From Paenibacillus ginsengihumi DSM 21568 (GTDB lineage: Bacteria; Bacillota; Bacilli; Paenibacillales; NBRC-103111): a stretch of 64,000 nucleotides of DNA. This document shows positions 7,785 to 18,865 of the stretch, one piece after another. Made by a program: the position numbers and the translations under genes. Position 1 is the stretch's first letter, and every line of letters starts with the position of its first letter. Where the stretch lies: positions 84,579-148,578 of the forward strand of contig NZ_KB905554.1 of the NCBI RefSeq assembly GCF_000380965.1, written 5' to 3'. The notes below the pieces were generated by a model that worked only from the letters and a program-made list of their open reading frames with translations, was not told the origin of the DNA and did not search any database.

Positions 7785-10316
7785 ATGTACGCCAAAGTCA
7801 TTGTCGATGTCCCCGCCCGCCCAACCGACCGGCCGTTCGATTATGCCGTTCCCGCTTCGCTGCGCGGCGTCGCCGCCGTCGGCAGCCGGGCGCTCGTGCC
7901 CTTCGGGCCGCGCACGGTCCAAGGCTTCATCGTCGAGCTGCGGGAGACGAGCGAGCTGCCAAACGACAAGCTGAAGCCGATCACCGCCGTGCTGGACATG
8001 ACGCCGCCGCTGACGGCCGAGCTGGTGGAGCTGGCCCGCTGGATGAGCCGCCGCTATATATGCAGCGAGCTGACGGCGCTGCAGGCGATGTTGCCGGGGG
8101 CGCTCAAGGCGAAATACGAGCGGCGCGTTCGCGCGGCCGCTCCCGGGGAGCTGGCAGCCCTTGGCCAATCGCTGCTGGAGCTGCCGGTTCACAGCGATAT
8201 TTTGCGCTATGTGGAAGCGAGGGAATCGGTGGAGCTGGACGCGCTGACGGCTGCATTTCCGAACGACGTCGTGGCGATCCGGCAGCTGCTGGAGGAAGGG
8301 CGGCTCATTGAGCTGCGCATGGTGAAGGATCGGGTCGCGGTAAAGAAGGCGTTGACCGTATTTCCGTCCGAGCCTGAACGGCTGGCCGAGGGGCTCGCCG
8401 CCTTGCCGACCCGCTCCGCCAGGCAGCGCGAGGTGCTGGAGCATTTGCTGCAGCACCCCGAGCCGGTCAGGCTCGCCGAGCTGCTGGCTGCGCTCAACGT
8501 CGGAGCAGGCACGGTCAAGAGCCTGGCCGACAAGGGCTGGCTGCGGCTCGAGGAGGCCGAGGTGCAGCGCGACCCTTACGCCTCGCGATCGTTCCGGAAG
8601 ACGTCGCCGCTGCCGCTTACGCCGGAGCAGCAGGACGTGTACGATCGCATTCAGGCCAGGATCGAGGCGGGGGAGCACCGCGTCTTCCTGCTGCACGGCG
8701 TGACCGGCAGCGGCAAGACCGAGGTATATCTTCAGTCGATCCAGGCTTGTCTGAACCGGGGCCGGGAGGCGATCGTTCTCGTTCCCGAGATTTCGCTGAC
8801 GCCGCAGATGGTGGACCGCTTCAAGGGGCGGTTCGGAGAAGCGGTGGCGGTGCTGCACAGCAGGCTGTCGCACGGCGAGCGCTATGACGAATGGCGCAAA
8901 ATCGCCCGCCGCCAGGTGCAGGTCGTCATCGGCGCCCGCTCGGCGATCTTCGCGCCGTTCACGCGGCTCGGCCTGATCATTATCGACGAGGAGCACGAAT
9001 CGTCCTATAAGCAGGAGGAAAGCCCGAAGTACCATGCGCGCGATGTCGCGATCGCGCGGGGCCGCTATCACGGGGCGGCCGTCGTGCTGGGCTCGGCGAC
9101 GCCGTCGCTGGAGAGCATCTACAGGGCGACGCCGGAGGCGGCCGCGCAGCGGCACGGTGCTGCGAAAGCTGTGCCGCAGCCAGGCGAAGCGGCGGAGCCG
9201 CCGTTCGAGCTGCTGTCGATGTCGAACCGGGTAGAGGGTCGGCCGCTGCCCAGAGTGAATATCATAGATATGAGGGAAGAGCTGAAGGACGGCAACCGCT
9301 CCATGTTCAGCCGGGCGTTGTATAAAGCGATCGAAGAACGGTTACAAAGGAAAGAACAGATCGTTTTGCTGCTGAACCGCCGCGGCTACGCCACGTTCGT
9401 CATGTGCCGCACGTGCGGCTACGTGGCGCAGTGCCCGCATTGCGACATTTCGCTGACGTATCATCAGACGTCGCGGGCGCTGCGCTGCCATTACTGCGGC
9501 TACGCGGAGCGGGAAGCCGCGGTCTGTCCGGATTGCGGCAGCGAGCACATCCGCCACTTCGGCACCGGCACCCAGCGCGTGGAGGAGGAGCTTGGCAAGC
9601 TGTTTCCGGGCATCCGGGTCATCCGCATGGATGTCGATACGACGTCGGAGAAAGGCTCGCACGAGAAATGGCTGACGCAGTTCGGCAACCGGCAGGCCGA
9701 CGTGCTGCTCGGAACGCAGATGGTTGCCAAAGGACTCGATTTTCCGCACGTGACCCTGGTCGGCGCGCTGGCTGCCGATTCGGTGCTGCATCTGCCCGAT
9801 TTCCGGGCGGCGGAGCGCACGTTCCAGCTGCTGACGCAGGTGGCGGGCCGCGCCGGACGCCATCAGCTTCCCGGGGAAGTGTATGTGCAGACGTACGCTC
9901 CCGAGCACTACAGCATCGCCTGCGCAAGCCGCCACGATTATATGGGCTTCATGAGAAAGGAGCTGCAGCTGCGCAAGCTGCACAATTATCCGCCCTACCA
10001 TCGCCTGGTGCTCGTCACTTTGTCGCATGAGCAGCCGGCGCTGTTAATCCGGGCCGGGGAGGCGCTGGCGCGCCGGGTGAAGGAGCTGGCCGAACAGCTT
10101 GCAGACGGCAGCGCGTCCCGGCTGGAGGTGCTCGGTCCGGTCGCCTCGCCGATCAGCCGCATCAAAGATAGATATCGATTCCAATGCATGATAAAATATC
10201 GGGGAGATGCGGACGTACCGGGGCTTGTCGCCCGGGCGGTCGCCGTATTGGACGACTCGGTGAAGGAGAAGAAGCTTCGCGTGAGCGTCGACGTCGATCC
10301 GCAGTTTTTGATGTAA
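7785..10316 (+). CDS. priA: Primosomal replication restart helicase PriA
   Basis: A superfamily 2 helicase that reloads the replisome at stalled forks. The 843-residue product has the N-terminal 3'-DNA-binding domain (MYAKVIVDVPA, DRPFDYAVP), Walker A LHGVTGSGKTEVYL near 305, Walker B IIDEEHESSYKQ near 405, and a zinc module with eight Cys in CRTCGYVAQCPHC through CPDCGSEHI. FGTGTQRVEEEL and VAGRAGR follow. The start is ATG 7785. It lies in the conserved coaBC-priA-def-fmt order. Confidence 0.97.
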   Translation: MYAKVIVDVPARPTDRPFDYAVPASLRGVAAVGSRALVPFGPRTVQGFIVELRETSELPNDKLKPITAVLDMTPPLTAELVELARWMSRRYICSELTALQAMLPGALKAKYERRVRAAAPGELAALGQSLLELPVHSDILRYVEARESVELDALTAAFPNDVVAIRQLLEEGRLIELRMVKDRVAVKKALTVFPSEPERLAEGLAALPTRSARQREVLEHLLQHPEPVRLAELLAALNVGAGTVKSLADKGWLRLEEAEVQRDPYASRSFRKTSPLPLTPEQQDVYDRIQARIEAGEHRVFLLHGVTGSGKTEVYLQSIQACLNRGREAIVLVPEISLTPQMVDRFKGRFGEAVAVLHSRLSHGERYDEWRKIARRQVQVVIGARSAIFAPFTRLGLIIIDEEHESSYKQEESPKYHARDVAIARGRYHGAAVVLGSATPSLESIYRATPEAAAQRHGAAKAVPQPGEAAEPPFELLSMSNRVEGRPLPRVNIIDMREELKDGNRSMFSRALYKAIEERLQRKEQIVLLLNRRGYATFVMCRTCGYVAQCPHCDISLTYHQTSRALRCHYCGYAEREAAVCPDCGSEHIRHFGTGTQRVEEELGKLFPGIRVIRMDVDTTSEKGSHEKWLTQFGNRQADVLLGTQMVAKGLDFPHVTLVGALAADSVLHLPDFRAAERTFQLLTQVAGRAGRHQLPGEVYVQTYAPEHYSIACASRHDYMGFMRKELQLRKLHNYPPYHRLVLVTLSHEQPALLIRAGEALARRVKELAEQLADGSASRLEVLGPVASPISRIKDRYRFQCMIKYRGDADVPGLVARAVAVLDDSVKEKKLRVSVDVDPQFLM

Positions 10317-10367
10317 CCTGCGATTTTCGCTACGACCTGCGATTTATGAAGGAAGGTGCCTTATCGA

Positions 10368-10859
10368 ATGGCTATTAAAATGATTGTCAAAGATCCGGAC
10401 CCCGTTCTCCGCGAGGTGTGCAAGCCGGTCAGCAAAATTACGCCGAATATTCACAAGCTGCTGAAGGACATGGCCGATACGATGTACGACGCGGAAGGGG
10501 TCGGGCTGGCCGCGCCGCAAATCGGCATTTTGAAGCGCGTCATCGTGATGGATGTAGGCGATGAGCACGGGCTGATCGAAATGATCAATCCGGAGATTAT
10601 CGAGCGGGAAGGGGAGCAGTTCGGGCCGGAGGGCTGCCTCAGCATTCCCGGCCTTACGGGAGATGTGCGCCGGGCCGAGCGGGTGAAGGCGAAGGGGCTC
10701 GACCGTCACGGCAATGAGATCGTCATCGAAGGGACCGGACTGCTCGCCCGCTGCATCCAGCATGAGATCGATCATTTGAACGGCGTGCTGTACACGGATT
10801 TGGCCGAGGCGATGTACCGCAGCGACGCGAAAGAGGCCAGAGAGCGGGAGGAAGCATGA
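10368..10859 (+). CDS. def: Peptide deformylase
   Basis: Removes the formyl group from nascent proteins. All three metalloenzyme motifs are present: [19 protein letters not shown] with the metal-binding Cys, and QHEIDHLNG with two His and the catalytic Glu. It has 163 residues. ATG 10368 follows AAGGAAGG at 10349-10356. Its stop overlaps the fmt start (ATGA), indicating translational coupling. Confidence 0.97.
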   Translation: MAIKMIVKDPDPVLREVCKPVSKITPNIHKLLKDMADTMYDAEGVGLAAPQIGILKRVIVMDVGDEHGLIEMINPEIIEREGEQFGPEGCLSIPGLTGDVRRAERVKAKGLDRHGNEIVIEGTGLLARCIQHEIDHLNGVLYTDLAEAMYRSDAKEAREREEA

Positions 10860-11800
10860 GAATTGTGTTCATGGGTACGCCGGAGTTCGCAGTGCCTTCC
10901 CTTCGGGCGCTCCTGGGCAGCGGTCTGGGCGATGTCGTCGGCGTCGTGACCCAGCCCGACCGCCCGGTCGGCCGCAAGCGCGTGCTGACGCCGCCCCCGG
11001 TCAAGGTCGAGGCCGAGAAGCACGCTCTGCCCGTGCTTCAGCTCGAACGGCTGCGCCGGCCCGAAGCCGTCGAGGCGCTGCGCGAGTGGCGCCCCGATCT
11101 GATCGTCACCGCCGCCTTCGGGCAAATATTGCCCAAGGCGGTGCTCGATCTGCCGCGGCTCGGCTGCATCAACGTGCACGCTTCGCTGCTGCCCAAATAC
11201 CGCGGCGGCGCGCCGATTCATTACGCCGTCATGAACGGCGACGCCGTGACCGGAGTGACGATCATGTACATGGCCGAGGGGCTGGATACCGGCGATATGA
11301 TCAGCAAGATCGAAGTGCCGATCGGCGATGACGACACGACGGGCACGATGTTCCGCAAGCTGAGCGAGGCGGGAGCGCAGCTGCTGCTGGATACGCTTCC
11401 CGGCCTGTTGGCCGGCACGGTCACCGCCGTGCCCCAGAACGAAGCGGAGGCCGTGTACGCCCCCAACATTACCCGCGAGCAGGAGCGGATCGATTGGAGC
11501 CGTTCGGCGGAGGAGATCTGGAATCTGACCCGCGCGCTGCATCCCCGTCCCGGGGCGTATACGCTCTGGAACGGCGACGTGCTCAAAATATGGAAAGCCG
11601 CCAAGCCTGCCGGCGCCGCGGCCCCGGCAGGCGCTGCGCCCGGCACCGTGCTGGCTGCCGGTGAGCGGGGCATCGACGTGGCCACCGGCCGCGGCGTACT
11701 GACCGTGCTGGAAGTGCAGCCCGCCGGCAAGAAGGCGATGGCTGCGGCGGCGCTGGCCCGCAGCGGGCAGCTTAAGCCAGGGACGGTGCTGGGCTCGTGA
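10856..11800 (+). CDS. fmt: Methionyl-tRNA formyltransferase
   Basis: Formylates initiator Met-tRNA. The 314-residue product begins [19 protein letters not shown] and has the signature [20 protein letters not shown] with the catalytic Asn/His region, then GLDTGDMI. The C-terminal oligonucleotide-binding-like domain starts near residue 205. It overlaps def by 4 nt, and its TGA overlaps the GTG start of rsmB. Confidence 0.97.
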   Translation: MRIVFMGTPEFAVPSLRALLGSGLGDVVGVVTQPDRPVGRKRVLTPPPVKVEAEKHALPVLQLERLRRPEAVEALREWRPDLIVTAAFGQILPKAVLDLPRLGCINVHASLLPKYRGGAPIHYAVMNGDAVTGVTIMYMAEGLDTGDMISKIEVPIGDDDTTGTMFRKLSEAGAQLLLDTLPGLLAGTVTAVPQNEAEAVYAPNITREQERIDWSRSAEEIWNLTRALHPRPGAYTLWNGDVLKIWKAAKPAGAAAPAGAAPGTVLAAGERGIDVATGRGVLTVLEVQPAGKKAMAAAALARSGQLKPGTVLGS

Positions 11801-13194
11801 AGCGCGGAGGCACAAGCGGCGGCGCTGCAGGCAGGAAGGGAAGCGCCCGGGAGGCGGCGCTCGATGTGCTCGTCCGCGTGGAGGAGGACCGCTCCTACAG
11901 CAACCTGCTGCTGAACCGGACGCTGCAGCAGTACCGGCTGGAGCGGCAGGACGCGGCGCTTGCCACCGAGCTTGTCTACGGCACGATCCAGCGGCTGAAC
12001 ACGATCGATTACTATTTGGCGCGCTTCGTCGCCAAAGGAATGGACAAGCTGCAGCCGTGGGTTCGCGCCCTGCTGCGGCTCGGTTTTTATCAGCTGCATT
12101 ATTTGACGCGCATCCCCGCCCATGCGGCCGTGAGCGAGGCGGTCAACATCGCCAAAAAACGCGGCCATCCCGGCATATCGGGCATGGTGAACGGGGTGCT
12201 GCGCAACGTGTCGAGGCGCAGGGCCGAGCTCGTCCTGCCAGGCGATCTGCCCCCGGTCCGGCGCATCGCCCTCGAGCATTCGCATCCCGAGTGGATGGTG
12301 CGCCGTTGGATCGGGCAGTACGGGGAAGCGGCCTGCGAGGCGATGTGCCGGGCCAACAACGAGCCGCCGCACACGAGCATCCGCGTCAACCGGCTGCGGA
12401 CGACCCGTGACGAGCTGATCGCGCGGCTACGGGAGGCCGGGCTGACGGCGGAGCCGTCGCCCGTCGCTCCAGGCGGCGTGCTCGTCCGCGGCGGCGGCAA
12501 CATGGCGCTGGCGCCGGAATACGGCGCCGGCCTGTACTCGGTGCAGGACGAAAGCTCGATGCTCGTGGCCGAGTGGGTCGATCCGCAGCCGGGGCAGCGG
12601 GTGCTGGACTGCTGCGCCGCCCCCGGAGGGAAGACGGCGCATATGGCCGAGAAGATGGGCGACCGCGGGGAGATTGTCGCCTGCGACGTCCACGAGCACA
12701 AGGAGAAGCTGGTCCGCGAGCAGGCGGAGCGTCTCGGACTCCGCTCGATCCGCACGGTCGTCGCCGACGCCCGGACGCTGCAGGAGCGTTTCCCGGCGGC
12801 GAGCTTCGACCGGATATTGCTGGACGCCCCCTGCTCGGGGCTCGGCGTCATCCGGCGCAAGCCGGACATGAAATGGGCCAAGGGCGAAAGCGAAATCGCA
12901 GCGGTGGCCGAGGTGCAGCGCGAGCTGCTGGAGGCGGTTCATCCGCTGCTGAAGCCCGGCGGCGTGCTCGTATACAGCACATGCACCGTCGAGCGGAGCG
13001 AGAACGAGGAGCAGATCGCCGAATTTCTTGGGCGCCATCCCGAGTTCGCGCCGGATGCGCCGCAAGGGGCGGCGCAGGCGGATAAGCTTCGCCTAACGCG
13101 GCCGGATGCGCTCGGCGGCGCCGCGGTGCAGATCCTGCCGTCCGATTACGGCTCCGACGGTTTTTTCATCGCCCGCCTGAGGAAGCGAGCATAA
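11797..13194 (+). CDS. rsmB: 16S rRNA (cytosine-C5)-methyltransferase RsmB
   Basis: The protein has an N-terminal NusB-like RNA-binding domain (residues 15-150, [20 protein letters not shown]) and a C-terminal SAM-dependent m5C methyltransferase domain. The latter shows [27 protein letters not shown] with the release Cys, and VYSTCTV with the catalytic Cys. It has 465 residues. The start is GTG 11797, overlapping the fmt stop. Confidence 0.95.
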   Translation: MKRGGTSGGAAGRKGSAREAALDVLVRVEEDRSYSNLLLNRTLQQYRLERQDAALATELVYGTIQRLNTIDYYLARFVAKGMDKLQPWVRALLRLGFYQLHYLTRIPAHAAVSEAVNIAKKRGHPGISGMVNGVLRNVSRRRAELVLPGDLPPVRRIALEHSHPEWMVRRWIGQYGEAACEAMCRANNEPPHTSIRVNRLRTTRDELIARLREAGLTAEPSPVAPGGVLVRGGGNMALAPEYGAGLYSVQDESSMLVAEWVDPQPGQRVLDCCAAPGGKTAHMAEKMGDRGEIVACDVHEHKEKLVREQAERLGLRSIRTVVADARTLQERFPAASFDRILLDAPCSGLGVIRRKPDMKWAKGESEIAAVAEVQRELLEAVHPLLKPGGVLVYSTCTVERSENEEQIAEFLGRHPEFAPDAPQGAAQADKLRLTRPDALGGAAVQILPSDYGSDGFFIARLRKRA

Positions 13195-13258
13195 GCAGCC
13201 GCATTGTGGTAAAATAAACGTGGTTTTTCACTTTTGAATACAGGTTGTGATCTATCCG

Positions 13259-14323
13259 ATGGAGCAAACGGAGAACAAGCCGTACGTCTACGATTACACG
13301 CTGGAGGATTGGCAGGAATGGGTTCGGCTGAACGGCGAGCCCGCTTTCCGCGCCGGACAAATCTTCGATTGGCTCTATGTGAAAAGAGTTTCGAGCTTCG
13401 AGGCGATGTCGAATTTGCCCAAGGCGCTGAGAGAGAAGCTGGCGGCGCAATTCGCCTTCGTCACGCTGACCGAGATCGCCAAATACAAATCGCAGGACGG
13501 CACGGTCAAGTTCCTGTTCGAGCTGGCGGACAAAAACGCCATTGAAACAGTCATCATGAAGCATAACTACGGCAACAGCGTCTGCGTGACGACCCAGGTC
13601 GGCTGCCGGATCGGCTGTACGTTCTGCGCCTCGACGCTGGGCGGGCTGAAGCGCAACCTGACGCCGGGCGAGATCATCGCCCAGGTCGTGAAGGCGCAGC
13701 AGCTCTTGGATGACACGCAGGAGAGGGTCAGCAGCATCGTCGTGATGGGCATCGGGGAGCCGTTCGAAAATTACGACGCCCTGATGAAGTTTTTGCGCGT
13801 CATGATTCACCCGAAAGGGCTGAATATCGGCCAGCGGCACATTACCGTGTCGACCAGCGGCATCGTTCCGAATATATATCGCTTCGCCGACGAGAACACG
13901 CAGGTGAATCTGGCGATCTCGATCCATGCGCCGAACGACGCGCTGCGTTCGAAGCTGATGCCGGTCAACCGGCGCTTTCCGTTCGCCGACCTGATCGAAG
14001 CGTGCCGCTACTATGTGGCGAAGACCGGACGCCGCATCACGTTCGAGTACGCGCTGATGGGCGGGGTGAACGATCAGCCGGAGCATGCGGAGGAGTTGGC
14101 TGGCGTGCTGCAGCAGTTTCCGTTCGTTCACGTCAACCTCATACCGGTCAACTTCGTATCCGAACGGAATTATGTGCGGACGCCGAAGGACGACATTTTC
14201 GCGTTTCAACGCATCTTGGAGAAGCACAGGATCAATGCGACGATCCGCAGGGAGCAGGGCAGCGATATTGCCGCTGCATGCGGACAGCTGCGGGCGAAGC
14301 ATATGGAGACGGGAGCGAGGTGA
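13259..14323 (+). CDS. rlmN: 23S rRNA (adenine-C2)-methyltransferase RlmN, radical SAM
   Basis: Methylates A2503 in 23S rRNA and A37 in some tRNAs. The radical-SAM cluster motif is [11 protein letters not shown] (CxxxCxxC). The second catalytic Cys is in DIAAACGQL near the C-terminus, with [11 protein letters not shown] between. ATG 13259 is favoured because AGGTTGTGAT at 13242-13251 resembles the anti-Shine-Dalgarno complement at 7 nt spacing; the in-frame GTG at 13247 lies inside that site. It has 354 residues. Confidence 0.96.
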   Translation: MEQTENKPYVYDYTLEDWQEWVRLNGEPAFRAGQIFDWLYVKRVSSFEAMSNLPKALREKLAAQFAFVTLTEIAKYKSQDGTVKFLFELADKNAIETVIMKHNYGNSVCVTTQVGCRIGCTFCASTLGGLKRNLTPGEIIAQVVKAQQLLDDTQERVSSIVVMGIGEPFENYDALMKFLRVMIHPKGLNIGQRHITVSTSGIVPNIYRFADENTQVNLAISIHAPNDALRSKLMPVNRRFPFADLIEACRYYVAKTGRRITFEYALMGGVNDQPEHAEELAGVLQQFPFVHVNLIPVNFVSERNYVRTPKDDIFAFQRILEKHRINATIRREQGSDIAAACGQLRAKHMETGAR

Positions 14324-14331
14324 GAGGAGCG

Positions 14332-15102
14332 ATGATCAAATCGGCATATCGCTCGGATATCGGCCGGGTGCGCACGGTCAATGAAGACCGGGCCGTCGTC
14401 GTGAACGATCTCGGCGGCTTGTCCCTGGCGATTGTGGCAGACGGCATGGGAGGCCATCAGGCCGGCGATATCGCCAGCCAGATGGCCGTCGAGCTGCTTC
14501 AGCAGCAGCTGCGGCCGGTGACCCGGGAGGTGCCGCCGGAAGCAAGGAAAGCGCTGCTGGAAGCGGCTGTCGTGACGACGAACGAACAAATATTCGAGTT
14601 CGCCTCTGGAAGAGAGCATTTTCACGGCATGGGCACGACGGTCGTGGCTGTGCTGGCGGACGACAAGAGCGCAGTCATCGCGCATATCGGCGACAGCCGG
14701 GCTTACCTTGTCCGGGCGGGCCGGATCGAGCAGCTGACCGAGGATCACTCCCTGGTCAACGAGCTGCTGAGGAACGGCCAAATTACCCGCGAGGAAGCGG
14801 ATCATCATCCGCGGCGCAATGTGCTGACGCGGGCGCTCGGCACGGAATCGGCCATCGAGGTCGATGTGCGCGAGATTGCCTGGCAGTCCGGCGATACGCT
14901 GCTCCTCTGCAGCGACGGACTGAGCAGCCTGGTCGATTCCGAGCGGATGGCCGCATTGATTGCGGGAGAGGGCGACCTGGAGGAAAAAGCGGAGCTTCTC
15001 GTCAATGAGGCGCTTCATGCGAGAGGAGACGATAACATCACGGTGGTGCTGCTCTCTAATACGGGGGACGGCGCCGGGCATAACGATGGAGAAGCGGGGT
15101 GA
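14332..15102 (+). CDS. prpC: PP2C-type serine/threonine protein phosphatase
   Basis: A manganese-dependent phosphatase paired with the kinase PrkC. It begins MIKSAYRSDIGRVRTVNED and has the metal-binding ADGMGGHQAGD, GDSRAYL, LTRALG, LCSDGLS and DDNITVVLL motifs in order. It has 256 residues, typical length. ATG 14332 follows GAGAGGAGCG. An in-frame extension upstream lies entirely inside rlmN and is not coding. prkC follows after 6 nt. Confidence 0.96.
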   Translation: MIKSAYRSDIGRVRTVNEDRAVVVNDLGGLSLAIVADGMGGHQAGDIASQMAVELLQQQLRPVTREVPPEARKALLEAAVVTTNEQIFEFASGREHFHGMGTTVVAVLADDKSAVIAHIGDSRAYLVRAGRIEQLTEDHSLVNELLRNGQITREEADHHPRRNVLTRALGTESAIEVDVREIAWQSGDTLLLCSDGLSSLVDSERMAALIAGEGDLEEKAELLVNEALHARGDDNITVVLLSNTGDGAGHNDGEAG

Positions 15103-15108
15103 GAATGA

Positions 15109-17262
15109 ATGATCGGCAGCCGGTTGGGAGGACGCTATGAGATTCTCGAGAAAGTCGGCGGCGGCGGCATGGCTATTGTGTACAAAGGACTCGATATTTT
15201 ATTGCACCGCCACATCGCCGTCAAAGTGCTGCGTCAGCAATACGTGCATGACGAGGAATTCATTCACCGCTTTCGTCGCGAAGCTCAGGCGGCGGCTTCT
15301 TTATCTCATCCGAATATCGTCAGCATCTACGATGTAGGTCAGCAGGACGACACTCACTATATCGTCATGGAGTATATCGAGGGCACGACGCTGAACGAGC
15401 TGATCAAGGAACGGGCGCCTCTGCAGGTCGAGGAGGCGGTGCATATCGCCAGCCAAATTTGCGACGCGCTCGATCACGCCCATCACAATCAGATCATTCA
15501 CCGCGATATCAAGCCCCACAACATTTTGATCGGACGCAACGGACGGGTCAAGGTCACCGATTTCGGCATCGCCCGCGCCGTCACGTCTTCGACGATTACG
15601 CAGACGGGTTCGGTCGTCGGCTCGGTACATTATTTTTCGCCCGAGCATGCCAAGGGCATCTCGACCGGGGAGCAGTCGGATCTGTACTCGCTCGGCATTG
15701 TCATGTACCAGATGCTTACGGGAAGGCTGCCGTTCCTCGGGGAAAGCCCGATCAGCGTGGCGCTCAAGCATTTGCAGGAAGAGGTTGAGGAGCCGCGCAA
15801 GGTGAATCCGCTCATTCCGCAGAGCGTGGAGAACATCATCCTGAAGGCGATGCGCAAAAACGCGTCCGAGCGCTACCGCTCGGCCAAGGATATGATGAAC
15901 GATCTGGAGACAAGCTTGCTGCCGCACCGCCGCAACGAGCCGAAGCTTGATTTTGCGGATGAAGACGAGCTCGACGAGGAGCGGACGCTGGTTATGCCGG
16001 CCATCCGTCCCGGACAGTACGACATCCGCGCCGCAGCGGACGAGGAGGAAGCCGAGCTGGATGGGGAGGACGCGGCAGCCGCTCCGCCCCGCCGGCAAAA
16101 GCGCTGGGTGAAGCCGACGGTCTGGTTCGCCGTGCTGATGTCGCTGCTCGCCGGCATGTGGTATTTGGTCGGGTACGTGAAGGAGGCTTGGGTCGTCCAG
16201 GACGTGCTCGTTCCGACCGTCGTCAACAAGCCGCTCGAAGAGGCGCTGCAGCTGCTGACGAACGCTCAGCTCAAGCCCGCCGTTCAGCGCGAACATTCGG
16301 ATACGGTGGCTCAGGATGTCGTTATCCGCCAATCGCCGGCCGACATTCGGGTGAAGCCGCAATCGACCGTCACCCTGATTGTGAGCGACGGGCGCAAGAA
16401 AGAGAAAATACCGAACGTCATCGGCGGCAAGCTCGCCGACGCGAAGCTGGCCCTGACGGCGCTCGGCATTCCCGAGGGCAATATTCAGGTGAAGGAAGAG
16501 CCTATGCCTGAAGAAGAAGGAACGGTTGCGGCCCAGCAGCCGGACCCGAACACGGAGGTCGATCCGGCCGAGGCGAAGGTGGTGCTGACGGTCAGCAAAG
16601 GGCCGGAAAAGGTCGCCATGCCGAATCTGATCGGGGCGACGGAAGAGGAAGCGAAGAACATGATCGCCGCCAAAAAGCTGAAGCTGGCCAAGGACGCGAT
16701 CCAATACGAGGAGAGCTACAAGCATCCGAAGGACCGGGTCATCATGCAGTTCCCGTTTCAGCCGGATGAGCAGGTGCCTGTAGGAAGCGAGATTACGAAG
16801 CTCGTCGTCAGCTCCGGTTTTCCCGAGGAAGCGGGCCAGATGACCGTCATGGTGCCGATCGGTCCGGCTCAGCAAGGCCGCCCGTCGACCGTCGAGATCA
16901 TTTTGAGCGATGCGCAGTTCGACAATCATAAATATACGACGCTAAGCAATATTACCGCGTCGGAGAACGTAGAGGTTCGGCTCGTCGTCTCGCCGGACAA
17001 AAATGCGACGATCCAAATTCGGACGGACGGGAAGCAGACGGACGTGCGCACGATTACCTATAAGGATTACGAAGCCTGGAAGAACGGGGAGACGAATCCG
17101 CCGGAAGCCGGGGAGAGCGGTTCGGAGGAGACGCAGCCCGTTCATGCGCCGGCGCAGGGCGGGGCCCAGGACGGGCAGTCCAACCAGGCGAACCAAGCGC
17201 CGGCGGCAGGCGAGCAGAAGCAGGAAGGCGATGAGGCCCGGGAGGGCAGCCAAAATCAATAA
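15109..17262 (+). CDS. prkC: PASTA-domain serine/threonine protein kinase
   Basis: A membrane kinase that senses muropeptides. The kinase domain covers residues 10-270: glycine loop VGGGGMAIVYKG, Lys39 in AVKVL, catalytic HRDIKPHN at 131-138 and DFG at 151-153. One transmembrane segment near 337-362 (VWFAVLMSLLAGMWYLVG) is followed by three extracellular PASTA repeats beginning VLVPTVVNKPLEEA, EKIPNVIGGKLADA and VAMPNLIGATEEEA. The last 50 residues are a Glu/Gln/Ala-rich tail. It has 717 residues and follows prpC as in Bacillus. Confidence 0.96.
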   Translation: MIGSRLGGRYEILEKVGGGGMAIVYKGLDILLHRHIAVKVLRQQYVHDEEFIHRFRREAQAAASLSHPNIVSIYDVGQQDDTHYIVMEYIEGTTLNELIKERAPLQVEEAVHIASQICDALDHAHHNQIIHRDIKPHNILIGRNGRVKVTDFGIARAVTSSTITQTGSVVGSVHYFSPEHAKGISTGEQSDLYSLGIVMYQMLTGRLPFLGESPISVALKHLQEEVEEPRKVNPLIPQSVENIILKAMRKNASERYRSAKDMMNDLETSLLPHRRNEPKLDFADEDELDEERTLVMPAIRPGQYDIRAAADEEEAELDGEDAAAAPPRRQKRWVKPTVWFAVLMSLLAGMWYLVGYVKEAWVVQDVLVPTVVNKPLEEALQLLTNAQLKPAVQREHSDTVAQDVVIRQSPADIRVKPQSTVTLIVSDGRKKEKIPNVIGGKLADAKLALTALGIPEGNIQVKEEPMPEEEGTVAAQQPDPNTEVDPAEAKVVLTVSKGPEKVAMPNLIGATEEEAKNMIAAKKLKLAKDAIQYEESYKHPKDRVIMQFPFQPDEQVPVGSEITKLVVSSGFPEEAGQMTVMVPIGPAQQGRPSTVEIILSDAQFDNHKYTTLSNITASENVEVRLVVSPDKNATIQIRTDGKQTDVRTITYKDYEAWKNGETNPPEAGESGSEETQPVHAPAQGGAQDGQSNQANQAPAAGEQKQEGDEAREGSQNQ

Positions 17263-17284
17263 AACAGGAGGCAGCATTTCTTAC

Positions 17285-18199
17285 ATGCCAACCGGTTTGA
17301 TCGTCAAGGCGTTAAGCGGATATTATTACGTATTGCCCGACGGGGGGGATTCCGGCGAGCCGGTCCAATGCCGCGCCCGCGGCGTCTTCAAGAAACGGGG
17401 CGTCTCGCCGCTGGTCGGCGACCGGGTGAGCTTCGAGCTGACGGAGAACGGCGAAGGCACGGTGACCGAGATTCGGCCCCGCTCCTCCGAGCTCATTCGC
17501 CCGCCGGTGGCCAATGTCGATCTCGTCGTGCTGGTGTTCGCCGTCGCCGAGCCGGCGCTCAATCTGCAGCTGCTGGACAAGTTTCTGGTGCATGCGGAAA
17601 GCGCCGGCCTCGGCGCCGTCATCTGCTTGACGAAGAGCGATCTGGCGTCGGCAGCCGGCGCGCTAGAGGCGGAGGACTCCGCTGCTCCGGAGGCCGTCCG
17701 CCGCCTGTACGAATCGATCGGCTACCCGGTGATCGAGACGAGCTCGCGGTTGGGAACAGGTCTCGGCGAGCTGCTTGAGCGGCTGAAGGGGCGCATCGGC
17801 GTGTTCGCCGGCCAATCGGGCGTCGGCAAATCTTCGCTGCTGAACGCCCTCATACCCGGCTTGCGGCTGGAGACGAACGAGATCAGCATGAAGCTCGGAC
17901 GAGGCAAGCATACGACGCGTCACGTCGAGCTTGTCCGCCTGCCGGGCGGCGGCCTGGTGGCCGACACGCCGGGGTTCAGCCAGCTTGATTTTCTTCACGT
18001 GGAAGCGGACGGTCTGTCCGCCTGCTTCCGCGAATTCGCGCCATATGCGGAGGAATGCCGCTTTCGCGGCTGCCTGCACCGGCACGAGCCGGGCTGCCGG
18101 GTCATGGCGGCCAAGGAAGAAGGCTTGATCGCCGCCTCGCGATACAATCATTACGTGCAATTTCTCGAAGAAATGAAAGAGAAGAAAAGGAGGTACTAG
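17285..18199 (+). CDS. rsgA: Ribosome small-subunit-dependent GTPase RsgA
   Basis: A circularly permuted GTPase for 30S maturation. The OB-fold is at residues 1-70, G4 LTKSDL comes before G1 [15 protein letters not shown]3 is DTPGF, and the C-terminal zinc module is [14 protein letters not shown]. It has 304 residues. ATG 17285 lies 13 nt after AGGAGG (17266-17271), a slightly long spacing, but no better start fits. Confidence 0.95.
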   Translation: MPTGLIVKALSGYYYVLPDGGDSGEPVQCRARGVFKKRGVSPLVGDRVSFELTENGEGTVTEIRPRSSELIRPPVANVDLVVLVFAVAEPALNLQLLDKFLVHAESAGLGAVICLTKSDLASAAGALEAEDSAAPEAVRRLYESIGYPVIETSSRLGTGLGELLERLKGRIGVFAGQSGVGKSSLLNALIPGLRLETNEISMKLGRGKHTTRHVELVRLPGGGLVADTPGFSQLDFLHVEADGLSACFREFAPYAEECRFRGCLHRHEPGCRVMAAKEEGLIAASRYNHYVQFLEEMKEKKRRY

Positions 18200-18201
18200 T
18201 C

Positions 18202-18861
18202 TTGCTGCGGATAGCACCATCTATACTGTCTGCCGACTTTTCCAGGCTTGGCGCGGAAATTGCCGATGTGGAGAAGGGCGGGGCCGACTGGATTCACGTT
18301 GACGTGATGGACGGCCACTTTGTTCCGAACATGACGATCGGCCCGCTGGTGGTGGAGGCCATTCGTCCTGTCACCGCGCTTCCGCTCGACGTCCATCTGA
18401 TGATCGAGCAGCCGGACCGGTACATTCCCGCCTTCGCCCGGGCGGGCGCGGATTTGATTTCGGTGCATGTCGAGGCGTGCACGCATCTTCACCGGACGGT
18501 CGGCTTTATTAAGGAGCAGGGGGTCAAGGCGGGAATCGTGCTGAATCCGGCGACGCCGCTCGCCGTTCTCGATTACGTATTGGACGAGCAGCCTGATCTG
18601 ATTTTGCTGATGACGGTGAACCCGGGCTTCGGAGGGCAGCAGTTCATCCCCGCCATGCTGCGCAAAATCCGGGAGCTTCGCCGCATGCTGAACGAGCGCG
18701 GGTTATCTCATATCGACATTGAAGTCGACGGAGGGATCAATGAGCATACGGCCAGGCAGGTGATCGAAGCGGGCGCCAATGTGCTGGTCGCAGGCAATGC
18801 GGTGTTCAATGAGCCGGACCGGGCCGAGGCGATTCGGCGCATTCGCGGCCGGGAGGAGTGA
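18202..18861 (+). CDS. rpe: Ribulose-phosphate 3-epimerase
   Basis: A pentose phosphate pathway enzyme interconverting ribulose-5-P and xylulose-5-P. The barrel motifs are [39 protein letters not shown] and EVDGGIN. It has 219 residues. The start is TTG 18202, 8 nt after AGGAGG, and gives [10 protein letters not shown], the family N-terminus. It is probably the last gene of the long coaBC-rpe run; the thiN gene found next in Bacillus is absent here. Confidence 0.96.
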   Translation: MLRIAPSILSADFSRLGAEIADVEKGGADWIHVDVMDGHFVPNMTIGPLVVEAIRPVTALPLDVHLMIEQPDRYIPAFARAGADLISVHVEACTHLHRTVGFIKEQGVKAGIVLNPATPLAVLDYVLDEQPDLILLMTVNPGFGGQQFIPAMLRKIRELRRMLNERGLSHIDIEVDGGINEHTARQVIEAGANVLVAGNAVFNEPDRAEAIRRIRGREE

Positions 18862-18865
18862 GGTA

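Noticed and set aside
7533..9155. 540-codon minus-strand frame opposite coaBC and priA
   Set aside because: It spans two real genes on the other strand and shows no protein family features.
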